From assembly GCA_013349615.1 (NCBI GenBank), contig DUZJ01000005.1, positions 1 to 64,000 on the forward strand: 64,000 nucleotides of DNA, in the 5' to 3' direction. Under the pieces are notes generated by a model. The model had not been told where the DNA came from, made no database searches, and saw only the letters and a list, made by a program, of their open reading frames with translations. Below, one piece after another: positions 47,986 through 57,203 of the stretch (positions are counted from its first letter, which is position 1; the number at the start of each line of letters is the position of its first letter). The position numbers and the translations under genes were made by a program. Source of the DNA: Planctomycetota bacterium (GTDB lineage: Bacteria > Planctomycetota > Phycisphaerae > Sedimentisphaerales > Anaerobacaceae).

Positions 47986-48054
47986 CAGATCCCTCGACTC
48001 CGCCCCCATGCTTTCTTGCGAAAGCAAGAACGGGGGCTTCGGTCGAAATGACAG
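47986..48054. repeat. Element with the same flanks as 47636-47793 but a different internal hairpin
   Basis: cagatccctcgactccgccccc-[atGCTTTCTTGcgaaagCAAGAAcgg]-gggcttcggtcgaaatgacag. Confidence 0.8.
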
Positions 48055-48061
48055 AAATAAT

Positions 48062-48083
48062 GGTGGGGCAAGCCCCACCCTAC
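48062..48083. repeat. Hairpin GGTGGGGC-aa-GCCCCACC+CTAC
   Basis: Perfect 8-bp stem with CTAC flank. Confidence 0.8.
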
Positions 48084-48190
48084 CGCCGGAAATGACAGCG
48101 ATGAATGTCGAATATCGAAGTGAAGGTGCGGGTTAGAATAGGCAAGATTTAGAAAATTAGGAGTGGTTCGGGTATATATGGTTCGGGTAA

Positions 48191-48214
48191 GGGCGGTTCG
48201 CGAACCGCCCCTAC
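48191..48214. repeat. Hairpin GGGCGGTTCGCGAACCGCCC+CTAC
   Basis: Identical to 55178, 55378 and 55578. Confidence 0.95.
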
Positions 48215-50349
48215 TGAGGTGTTGCGTCAAACACCAATACCTCAAATGGTTTCAGTTCAAACGTGTGCTCTTTGACTGCGGATAGGACAATCGCCGCCTT
48301 ATTTGCATCTTGTTTCCAGGGGCTTTTCAGGGAATACTTCTGTGGTGCGCCGGTCGGCACCTGTACCTGCGTCTCCTGTGCAGGTAGCACAGGTGCAGGC
48401 AGCTCGAAGGTTTTGCCAATATCTAAGGTGAGCTTGGCCGGCTTGTCGTGAGGATTACGCAGCGACAGGATGCCTTTTCGCTTAGACCAGGCAGCCCAGC
48501 CGTAGATTTGTCCCCTGGCTGGGTCGCCTCCCACCCAGTGCGTATCTACCAGCACGTCTGCATTATTTCGAGACCATTTTGCAGCCTCGGCCAAGGCGTC
48601 CCAGTCCTGCGGCCGCATCAGTGAGGGAGTAATGTACAGTTCCTGACAATTCGTTCCGCCGGCAAAGAATGCTTTTATATCGTCAGTGAGGTCGTTCACC
48701 TCATCTGGAAGGCCGTGATTTGCGAACATAACGCCCTGCGTCATAAGCGAATTGAGCGGATATAAAGGCGCACGGACCACTACATTGTGATAGGTTTCCT
48801 TGTCACGATAGGTGATTTGCTGCTGTCGTTTGGAGCCCCAGCCGTGGGTGCTCCAATCCGCTCCCGAACGCCAGGTCGAGTCGCCATACCAGAGCCAATA
48901 AGGCGATGACCAGGTGCCTGTAGTAATGTTCACGAAGATGTCAGGTTTAACCTCGCGCAGCTCACTGACAAGTTTAAGCAGGGCCGACATATCGTAGACA
49001 AATTCAGCACCGGCTCCGGTTGGTCTGTCGCCTGTGCCAATACCGTCAAACTTAAAATAGTTCAATCCATACTCGCGAATCATATTTACACACACATTGC
49101 GAAACCGGGCGTGATACGTGGGCCCGGCTAATGAGAAACCACTTTTGTTTGTCTCGAAGCCCTGCTGTCGGCCATATTTGAGCCGGTCCTGCTTTGCTTT
49201 GCCGTAGCCGCCGAAAGGAGAAAGCCACGCCCCCAAGGCCGAGTCATATTTTTCCACAACCTTTCGCAGCGGGGCAAAGCCGTTGGGAAACCCCTTGTGA
49301 AACCGCCAGAGCGAGGCGGTGTCATCCCACCCATCGTCAAGGGCGAACGAGTCCATTACAACATTTCGCCCCCTGACGAGCTCTTTTCCGAAGAGGTCAA
49401 TCACATCCATACATTGTCGCTGCTGTATTTTTTCAGCCCCATAACCAATATCGTACCAACTGTTGTAATGCAGGAACGGCCTGTATGGATGCGCCCGCTC
49501 ACGTTCTACGTAATACAAGAAGCCGCGGCGCAACTGTCCCTGTGGAACAACACCGATAACGCAGCTCTGCATAAGCGGCTTGCCCGGCTTTAGTTCGGTA
49601 CTGCACGGTAAGCTGCAACGCAAACGAGACGGGCTGCCCTGTAATACTCTGCTCTTCGATAGGGGGTGCTCGTAAGCGAAAAATATGTTACCCGCCACTA
49701 CGGGCGAGCCATCCACGGTGCCCATTACTTTGGCCTGCGACACGTCTAAGTCCAAAAGCACTATTTCCTTTATGTTGATTGGCTTGTTTTTTGTCGTGAG
49801 GACGACCTGCCGGCGAACATAGTTCGAGCCATCTCGCAAAATCGCCCGCCATTCGACATTGAGGTTATCGTCAGAGGATGTCAGCTTTGCAGTAATTAGC
49901 TTACCGCTCCGTCTAAAGCCGGACTCCGCCAATCGAGATGACTTACGGTTTGGTTCCAAGTTTTTCAGGGTCGGCTTGCCAACGATTTTTAGTTCAGAAG
50001 CCTTTACCGTCCGCCCGCTTTTTAGAATTAGTTGAAAGCATTCGGCGTTTCGTAGTCGGAGCGTGGTTGCCGACAATTTGTCCGTGACATACCTGGGCTT
50101 GAGTTGTGCTTCACGGATATCCCAGGAGCACTCAAGCACTTTGTTCTGCAGAAAGAGTTGACCTGAGCTTATCCTGCCTTGCCCATCGCCCGGCGCAGGT
50201 CCCGGAAACTCAAGGGCCGATTCCGCCCATACATAGGTGGACAGCAGTGAGACGACCAAAACTACCGTGCCTATGGACCGATGTTTTTGTGTCTTTTCGA
50301 ACAACTTAGTGCAAAAAATCCGGACATTGTCTTGGTTTTTGTTAGGCAT
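48211..50349 (-). CDS. GH36-like alpha-galactosidase/raffinose-synthase-type secreted protein
   Basis: NVVMDSFALDDGWDD; LGAWLSPFGGYGKAK; YGLNYFKFDGIG; DIFVNITTGTWSSPYWLWYGDS. Confidence 0.8.
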   Translation of the reverse strand: MPNKNQDNVRIFCTKLFEKTQKHRSIGTVVLVVSLLSTYVWAESALEFPGPAPGDGQGRISSGQLFLQNKVLECSWDIREAQLKPRYVTDKLSATTLRLRNAECFQLILKSGRTVKASELKIVGKPTLKNLEPNRKSSRLAESGFRRSGKLITAKLTSSDDNLNVEWRAILRDGSNYVRRQVVLTTKNKPINIKEIVLLDLDVSQAKVMGTVDGSPVVAGNIFFAYEHPLSKSRVLQGSPSRLRCSLPCSTELKPGKPLMQSCVIGVVPQGQLRRGFLYYVERERAHPYRPFLHYNSWYDIGYGAEKIQQRQCMDVIDLFGKELVRGRNVVMDSFALDDGWDDTASLWRFHKGFPNGFAPLRKVVEKYDSALGAWLSPFGGYGKAKQDRLKYGRQQGFETNKSGFSLAGPTYHARFRNVCVNMIREYGLNYFKFDGIGTGDRPTGAGAEFVYDMSALLKLVSELREVKPDIFVNITTGTWSSPYWLWYGDSTWRSGADWSTHGWGSKRQQQITYRDKETYHNVVVRAPLYPLNSLMTQGVMFANHGLPDEVNDLTDDIKAFFAGGTNCQELYITPSLMRPQDWDALAEAAKWSRNNADVLVDTHWVGGDPARGQIYGWAAWSKRKGILSLRNPHDKPAKLTLDIGKTFELPAPVLPAQETQVQVPTGAPQKYSLKSPWKQDANKAAIVLSAVKEHTFELKPFEVLVFDATPQ

Positions 50350-50423
50350 CGCTGTTATACTTTGCTCCGTGAAAGATTGTTATGTTTTAAGCCCATATAA
50401 ATTATTGAGTAGGTTATCATAAA

Positions 50424-51260
50424 ATGAAGATAAGTGCAAGTTACTGGATGTTCGAGGGTGGACTCGAAGCCGAGAAACCGATAGCTGAGGCGATGCAGGA
50501 GGCAAAAGAGCTTGGATTCGATGCCATTGAGCTGGCTATTGCAAGTAATGGAGTTTTGACAGACAAGGCCACACAAGAGCAGTGCGAAGACATAGTGGCC
50601 ACGGCCAAAAAAATTGGTGTTGAGATTTCAAGCGTTGCCTCCGGTGAAAGCTGGGGCTGTTCGCCTACTGCGAGTGACCCGGCCATCAGGGCGAAGATTA
50701 TTGATTTTACCTGTAAGGGGCTGCAGATAACAAAATGGCTCGGTACCGATGCGTATCTTTTTGTTCCCGGTGCGGTAGATGTGTTCTTTTTGCCCGATGC
50801 CGAGGTGATTGACTATGACGTTTGTTATGAGCGGGCTGGAGATGCAATCAAGCAGCTTCTGCCGGCCGCCGAAGAGACCGGGGTGGCAATCTGTATTGAG
50901 AACGTCTGGAACAAATTCTTGTTGAGTCCGCTGGAGATGCGGGACTTTATCGACGGCTTTAACTCCGAAATGGTGGGGGCCTACTTCGATGTCGGCAATG
51001 TTCTGCTGACCGGATATCCCGAGCAGTGGATTCGTATCCTCGGTGAGCGGATAAAACGCGTGCACGTTAAAGACTTTAAGGTTTCCGTCGGTACTGCGGA
51101 GGGTTTCGTTGACTTATTGGAGGGTGATGTGGACTTCGAAGCGGTCAAAAAAGCTCTCTCTGTGCTCGGCTACGATGGCTATGTTACAGCCGAGTTGTTG
51201 CCCTTTGAGCCGGGCAGACCGGAGAAAACAGCACAAGCAATGAAAAAAATCTTCAAATAA
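50424..51260 (+). CDS. Sugar phosphate isomerase/epimerase (xylose isomerase-like TIM barrel)
   Basis: AKELGFDAIELAI; GVAICIENVWNKFLLSPLEMRDFIDGFNSEMVGAYFDVGNVL; RIKRVHVKDFK. Confidence 0.9.
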   Translation: MKISASYWMFEGGLEAEKPIAEAMQEAKELGFDAIELAIASNGVLTDKATQEQCEDIVATAKKIGVEISSVASGESWGCSPTASDPAIRAKIIDFTCKGLQITKWLGTDAYLFVPGAVDVFFLPDAEVIDYDVCYERAGDAIKQLLPAAEETGVAICIENVWNKFLLSPLEMRDFIDGFNSEMVGAYFDVGNVLLTGYPEQWIRILGERIKRVHVKDFKVSVGTAEGFVDLLEGDVDFEAVKKALSVLGYDGYVTAELLPFEPGRPEKTAQAMKKIFK

Positions 51261-51269
51261 ATGACCTGA

Positions 51270-51344
51270 GTGGCACGGCCATCCCCTCGACTTCCCTTGG
51301 GACAGGCTTGGCCGTGTATTCACGGGCTGGAAGCCCGTGCCACA
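51270..51344. repeat. Intergenic hairpin related to 25024-25074, with a second repeat inserted in its loop
   Basis: gtggcacggccatc-[ccctcgacttcccttgggacagg]-cttggccgtg...ggctggaagcccgtgccac. Confidence 0.75.
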
Positions 51345-51442
51345 GGGGCCGGTCAAGCTTTTGGGGAGCAGGCTAAAGTAAGGGCAGGCCTGCGTGCCTG
51401 CCCAGGGCAACCACACGGGGTAGCCCGTACATACCCTGGAGT

Positions 51443-54400
51443 TTAGCTGATTTTGGCCCCACGGGCAATCAGTACCTTCCGAAGCTCTTCCAGAGGGCGC
51501 ATAGATAAATCTGAACTCAGTCCTTCGGCTACGAAAATCTGTTCGCAGTTGGCCGGAGTGGGATTTTGCGACAGCTTATCAAGGTAAATGGCGCTTTTAC
51601 CCTTCTTGGCTGTGGCTGCTACTGCTTCCGCCAGGGCGAGCTGCCTGATGACCGGATGTGGGTCATCAAGCGCTCCAACGGCGGTATCTAATACTTTTTC
51701 TTTTCTCAGAGCCGCGAGCCTGGCAAGAATTGACCGCCTAACCTTCCAATAGCTGTCTTTTCTGAGAAGAGAAACCAGATATTCAATATCATTCTTATTG
51801 CCCCGGTCAAAAAGCGCCTCTACAAGAGCAGCTCTCAGGACTGCGTGGGAACGGCCGGCGACCTTCTTTGATTTTAACAGTTTTTGCGCAGCAACATAAA
51901 AATCATCTCCCGGTTCATAGCCCCGCAGATGCTGTACTACCGTAGCCAGCAGTTCCGGTTTATCCAGGAATGATTCTTTGTTCAGGATATTTTCGCTAAG
52001 GTAGGAAGCTGCCTTCTTATAGCCGACCAGGACCGAAACAGCCATCGCCTGGACATCTTTATCACCGTCGGAAGCGAGCTTAAGGATGCCGGGATAAGCA
52101 TCTTCCTGCTCGTAACCGGCAAGTGTTTTGAGGGCTATCAGGCTGATTGCCTTTTTGAGGTTGTACTTACCCTTGGTTGTAGATGTGGGATAGTCCTTAT
52201 CCAGAGCCTGGACGAAGATTTTCCGGACTTTTGTTTTGACAGTCGGGTCGGCCCCGGCCAATCGGGCAAGGCCCAGGCCTGCTTCTAATACGGCAAAATA
52301 CTGCTGATCGGAATCGGCCTGAAGCAGGATATTTGAGAGTTCCGGAATAAGGCTGTTTATCTTTCGTGCCTCTGTCTCGGCCTTTATAGCTAAGGCGGCA
52401 ACTCTGGGGTCCTTATCGGCTACAAGCAGAGCAATCAAGCGCTCGGCCTCTTTTCCAAGCTTCTTATCGGCCAACGCATAGGCGGTCAGCATCCGAACAG
52501 CAGCATCCTTATCTTTGGCGGTTCTGCGTAGAATATTTAGAGGCACCGGCTTTTTAATCGTACAGACAGCCGAGAGCGCCTGCGAGCGGATGTGTTCGTT
52601 CTCACCATCGGTGGCCAGCTTTATCGCCCTGGCGATATGTGCTTTATCAATCTTTACCTTTTGCTGAGCCAGTGTAGCCAACAGGTTTAATCCCACCGCT
52701 ACTTCAGATCCATCCTTGCTGTTCAGCAATTTCTTCAGAATTTCGTTTGCTTTTGTTTCATTTAATTTCTGTCCATAATAGGTCGCGCTAAGCATGTTAT
52801 ATAAATCTTTATCCTTTTCGGACAAGGCTCTGTGGCCTTGCTGGAGATATTCGCTTTCTTCTTTATCTGCATAAAGCAAGAGGCCAAGTCCTTCTTTTTT
52901 GTCTGCCGAACCCCTATACTGGCTTCCGTATCCTCCGTATCCGTAAAAGTGTGAAGTTGAACGCGACCCTAATGATTCAGCCAATTTTTCGGATCGAATA
53001 GGTGATAGAGCCGCTCGAGATGCCGGGAGTGCAAAACTTCGTCTTGCACGGGTATTCTGCGGTGTACCGACAAACCTCGGTTGGCGCTGAAACGAAAGGT
53101 CGAATTTTGCCTTGCCCAGTGTCGCTCCCTTCACGTAATCTCCCGGATACCCGCTCGGCGGCCCGAACACGCCCGTGAAGCTTACTCCATCAGGCATCGG
53201 TACAGGAATGGCAATGGTCATGGGAAGTGTTGTGTCGCTTCCTTCGGGAATAACCTCGTCGACGGCAACAAATGAGGTGTACTGGGACATAAGATTATAC
53301 TCTAATGCAAGATTGGTAACCTCTTGCTCAATACCGGGCATCCTGCCGCCAAGCTGCTCTAAGCACAGGTATTTGATTTTTTCTCTGGCCCACACTGAAG
53401 CTAAGGAGCTGTTATCAGGATTCCAATTTGGAAGTGAAATCCATATCCTTTCCTCATAAGGCTGACCATCAATCCTGCCTCTCAAAATCACCGCTGCCTG
53501 TCCTGAACCATTGTAACGGGCAAATAGAATAAGCGGCTGGGCGGAGTAAAGGTCTGGAATAGGATTAGGATAGACATCGCCGACGGCAAGGCCCCCCCAG
53601 TCTATTTCGACATCGGTAAGATAAGGTTTGGAAATCCGGGAAAGCATAGCGGTTATTACCGGCTGTGCATCCTCATCCTGCCGAATATACTGGGATGTGC
53701 CGCGGCCAAGCTGGGCCATACGCTCTAACAAAGAACGGTTGGGTGAAGAACCCACTCCGAAGGAAAAGAGCCGGGTGGCGCCTACTTTTTCTTTTATCGC
53801 AGCCAGAATCTGACTGTCATTGCCGATGAGGCCATCCGTCATAAAAAAGACAATCCGCTTACGCTCAGGTACGTGGGGATAGTCCAGGCAGGCTTTAATA
53901 CCTTCAATCATCATCGTACCGCCACTTCCGTGAAGGGCCTGAATATAATCCAGGGCCTCCTCCTTATGAAGGCGAGTGGCGGGGACCGGCTTGGGCGAAA
54001 ATGCACTTGCATTTGATGAGAAACTGATTATCTGAAAGGTATCGTCAGGGCTGATTCCCTGAATACAGTAGTACATCGCCTCTTTGACCTTCTGTATAGG
54101 ATAGCCGCTCATCGAGCCGGAGCAGTCCACCACAAAGAATATCTCCTTGGGCTCGATATTCCGGGTAACACTTTCCAGGCTCGGCTGGAGCATCAGTAAC
54201 AGATACCCTCCCTGTTGCGAATAATGGGTAAGGAAAGCTGCGCGGGGTTTCTCTTCAGCAACGCGGTATTCAAGGACAAAGTCCTTATTAGGAATAGTAT
54301 CTTGCGCCATTATGCTCACTGTGGCTTTTCCTACGCTCTCATCCGTCAGCTCTATATCGTGCGACTTTGAATTCAGGTCTTCGATAGAAAGACCTGCATC

Positions 54401-55147
54401 CAGTGTAACGGTGAGGCTGATGTCGTGGCCGCTTCTTCGGCCGGGTTTCAGCACGGGCGGAGTGATTCGGGAGGCGTCGGGTACTGTATTTGTATCCGGT
54501 GCCCAGCCGGTGCCTTTTTTTCCAGACGGAGCGCCCGGAATAAATCGCGGGCCAACGACCATAGGAAAGACATATCTGTACACGCCGCGGTCATATTTAA
54601 GGGCCTGCACGTAACGGATGGTAATCACAATCTCTTCGCCCGGCTGAATATTCGCCACTGACTGCGTAAAGATATTTGGCCTCTCCTGTTCTAAAAGCGC
54701 GGTGCGCTTGCCAACGGCACGGGCCTGCTCATAGATTTGCCTGGCTACCCTGCGCTTATGAATCTCCCCGTAGATATTGCGTGTGCCCACCACCATTATC
54801 ATCTCGTTCACAGCCGAATTTTCCGGCAGTGGAAAGACATAGACCGCCTCAATCTTTTCATTATGAGGATTGTGGAAATGCTGTTTTACCTCTACCTGGG
54901 CCAGGAATCCGGAAATCCGGGCATAAACGGAGGTATGTTTGAGTGGGAACTCCAGCATCACCTCGCCCTCCTCATCCACTGCATGCAAAGTACCTTGAGT
55001 TGTTTTAGGCTCCTCTGCCATTTGAGGCTTATCGGGAGGATTAACCTCTGCTGTGTCTCTGCTCCAGGCGTGTGAGATGAAGGCAACTGCCAGCAAAATA
55101 ATCCCTGCAACTACCAGTCTCATCTTTTTTGTCTTGTGATTTTTCAT
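51443..55147 (-). CDS. VIT domain plus VWA domain plus C-terminal HEAT-repeat protein
   Basis: VKQHFHNPHNEKIEAVYVFPLPENSAV (VIT); FFVVDCSGSMSG (VWA MIDAS); helical HEAT-like C-terminus. Start set at 55147. Confidence 0.88.
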   Translation of the reverse strand: MKNHKTKKMRLVVAGIILLAVAFISHAWSRDTAEVNPPDKPQMAEEPKTTQGTLHAVDEEGEVMLEFPLKHTSVYARISGFLAQVEVKQHFHNPHNEKIEAVYVFPLPENSAVNEMIMVVGTRNIYGEIHKRRVARQIYEQARAVGKRTALLEQERPNIFTQSVANIQPGEEIVITIRYVQALKYDRGVYRYVFPMVVGPRFIPGAPSGKKGTGWAPDTNTVPDASRITPPVLKPGRRSGHDISLTVTLDAGLSIEDLNSKSHDIELTDESVGKATVSIMAQDTIPNKDFVLEYRVAEEKPRAAFLTHYSQQGGYLLLMLQPSLESVTRNIEPKEIFFVVDCSGSMSGYPIQKVKEAMYYCIQGISPDDTFQIISFSSNASAFSPKPVPATRLHKEEALDYIQALHGSGGTMMIEGIKACLDYPHVPERKRIVFFMTDGLIGNDSQILAAIKEKVGATRLFSFGVGSSPNRSLLERMAQLGRGTSQYIRQDEDAQPVITAMLSRISKPYLTDVEIDWGGLAVGDVYPNPIPDLYSAQPLILFARYNGSGQAAVILRGRIDGQPYEERIWISLPNWNPDNSSLASVWAREKIKYLCLEQLGGRMPGIEQEVTNLALEYNLMSQYTSFVAVDEVIPEGSDTTLPMTIAIPVPMPDGVSFTGVFGPPSGYPGDYVKGATLGKAKFDLSFQRQPRFVGTPQNTRARRSFALPASRAALSPIRSEKLAESLGSRSTSHFYGYGGYGSQYRGSADKKEGLGLLLYADKEESEYLQQGHRALSEKDKDLYNMLSATYYGQKLNETKANEILKKLLNSKDGSEVAVGLNLLATLAQQKVKIDKAHIARAIKLATDGENEHIRSQALSAVCTIKKPVPLNILRRTAKDKDAAVRMLTAYALADKKLGKEAERLIALLVADKDPRVAALAIKAETEARKINSLIPELSNILLQADSDQQYFAVLEAGLGLARLAGADPTVKTKVRKIFVQALDKDYPTSTTKGKYNLKKAISLIALKTLAGYEQEDAYPGILKLASDGDKDVQAMAVSVLVGYKKAASYLSENILNKESFLDKPELLATVVQHLRGYEPGDDFYVAAQKLLKSKKVAGRSHAVLRAALVEALFDRGNKNDIEYLVSLLRKDSYWKVRRSILARLAALRKEKVLDTAVGALDDPHPVIRQLALAEAVAATAKKGKSAIYLDKLSQNPTPANCEQIFVAEGLSSDLSMRPLEELRKVLIARGAKIS

Positions 55148-55177
55148 TTTTTTCTCCTGTAAAAATTTGATTGGTAC

Positions 55178-55601
55178 GGGCGGTTCGCGAACCGCCCCTA
55201 CGTCCAGGCTATACACAGCCATCTATATATTTAGACGTATTAACCATCTGACAGTTGACAGAAACGATACAATTTTATCCTATATTTCCCTCATTGTGGC
55301 CTAAGCTCGTTCTCAAAAAGTACTTAGGCAAGGTAAAAGTTCTGTAAAATATCAGCCAAACCTTTTGCACAGTGAACGGGCGGTTCGCGAACCGCCCCTA
55401 CATCCAGGCTATACACAGCCATCTATATATTTAGACGTATTAACCATCTGACAGTTGACAGAAACGATACAATTTTATCCAAGTTTCCCCTCATTTTGAC
55501 CTAAGAACATTGTCAAAAAGTACTTAGGTAAGGTAAAAGTTATGTAAAATAGCGCCCCAACCTTTTGCAAAGTGAACGGGCGGTTCGCGAACCGCCCCTA
55601 C
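55178..55601. repeat. Two 200-bp tandem units bounded by three identical hairpins
   Basis: GGGCGGTTCGCGAACCGCCCCTAC at 55178, 55378 and 55578. Confidence 0.95.
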
Positions 55602-55672
55602 TGATGTGTTGTGAATATGCTGATAAAAATTCGGGACTGCCAACGGTTTCCTGGCTGTCCTGAATTTTTAGA

Positions 55673-57172
55673 TCACCAGATTTTAATCCTGCGTTCAGGT
55701 TTCCTGAGTCCTGCGGCGATGGCCTTTTTGCGGAGTTGCTCACCCGCCGGAACAGGACTGTGAAAAAACAGGACTTGAACCACCCTGGGGTAATGGTTTA
55801 TCGCTTCCAAAGCTTTGGCCCATTGTTTGGGCTCATTTTGTCTCAGAGGTTGAGCTAAATCAAGGCAAATTGCCAGATAGGCGGCAAATGCAAGTTTTTG
55901 GTCGTCATCCGGCCTGATTACGGTTTCCTCGATATCGGATTTCATTTCTGACCGCAGCCGCCCGGCCTGTTCGCTGAAGTCGGTCAGGGGCATTACATTT
56001 GTCGGCCTTTCCCGGCGTATATGAAAGGCGAGCTGGCCATTGATATTTTCTCTTCGTCCTCCATTTGCGATAATTATCTGCCCGGCCAGGTCAATGAGGC
56101 GGTCGGCAAAACTGGTGATAGTTTCATCCATCGGCATATCATCACGGGTAGTATTGCGGTAGCGGTCGACAATCTGCCAGCCCCGTGACAACATCCAGCG
56201 ATAACCTTTGACCACTCCGATAATGGTGCCGGACGTGGCGGCGTTATTGTCGGCGTCCCAGCCGAAGTTAAAGGCCGTCTTTAGGGTGTTAACAAAGTCT
56301 CCCTGGCCGTAAAGCAAGGCGGCAATCGTGGAGGCGGTATTGAGCTCATATCCGTTTCTGTCCCTCATAGCGCCGTTATGCCGGCTGTATTTGGCTTTCA
56401 CAAGCCGCCGGGTCGTATGCCAGTTGTTTGGGTGCAAACGATACCACCGGCGGACGTCGTTGACAATTTGCCGGACAGCGCACTTTGGGTCGATTGCATT
56501 AACGCCGGCGTCAAGAATCTTATCGATGTCGTTTGTTATGAAAGCCGTTGCTATCATTGTCGTGAAAAGCTGTGTCGTTTGTGCGGGCTCCGCATCGATA
56601 GTGACGCGAGTATAATTTAAGCCGATTCTTGCCGCAGTTTGGGGCATGCCCGGAGCAAGCAAGCCGAATGTTTCACAGATGAACTGCCCCGAAATATTAA
56701 AGTCGGCCCACGGGTTTAGCACAATGCTGCCCGTTAGTGGCGGCTGAACTCCAATATCCATCAACTGACGCGCATATTGATTGGAACACCAGATGCGTTT
56801 ATTGATTCGTCCTTTCCATAATTGCACAATCATAAGAGGTGGCAGCATAATCTCATTATGGCGCTGCATCGCGACGATATATACCCATTCCAGGTCTGTG
56901 TCGTCGTCCGTTCGGGCGCCCTCCGGAAGGGCGGGAACATATTCCTGGACATTGCCCGGCTCGTTGATATATTTCATTTCGTGCTGGAGTCCGTTGAGAT
57001 TACCCAACAATTGGCCGAGCAGTCCACCTCGAATCTTGTCGCGAAGTACCTCAGCAGGCAATTTTATCGAATTGGCAGGACTCTTTGCCCCGTATATTGG
57101 TGCGTTCCTTGTTAGAGAACATAAGCTCAGAAAAATCAGAATCGATATTATATGTGTTCTTTTTATTATCAC
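55673..57172 (-). CDS. ADP-ribosylglycohydrolase family protein, exported
   Basis: LRDKIRGGLLGQLLGNLNG; ARTDDDTDLEWV; NFGWDADNNAATSGTIIGVVKG. Confidence 0.85.
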   Translation of the reverse strand: MIIKRTHIISILIFLSLCSLTRNAPIYGAKSPANSIKLPAEVLRDKIRGGLLGQLLGNLNGLQHEMKYINEPGNVQEYVPALPEGARTDDDTDLEWVYIVAMQRHNEIMLPPLMIVQLWKGRINKRIWCSNQYARQLMDIGVQPPLTGSIVLNPWADFNISGQFICETFGLLAPGMPQTAARIGLNYTRVTIDAEPAQTTQLFTTMIATAFITNDIDKILDAGVNAIDPKCAVRQIVNDVRRWYRLHPNNWHTTRRLVKAKYSRHNGAMRDRNGYELNTASTIAALLYGQGDFVNTLKTAFNFGWDADNNAATSGTIIGVVKGYRWMLSRGWQIVDRYRNTTRDDMPMDETITSFADRLIDLAGQIIIANGGRRENINGQLAFHIRRERPTNVMPLTDFSEQAGRLRSEMKSDIEETVIRPDDDQKLAFAAYLAICLDLAQPLRQNEPKQWAKALEAINHYPRVVQVLFFHSPVPAGEQLRKKAIAAGLRKPERRIKIW

Positions 57173-57203
57173 CTTCTATCTCCTATGATTTCTTTAGCTC
57201 TGT

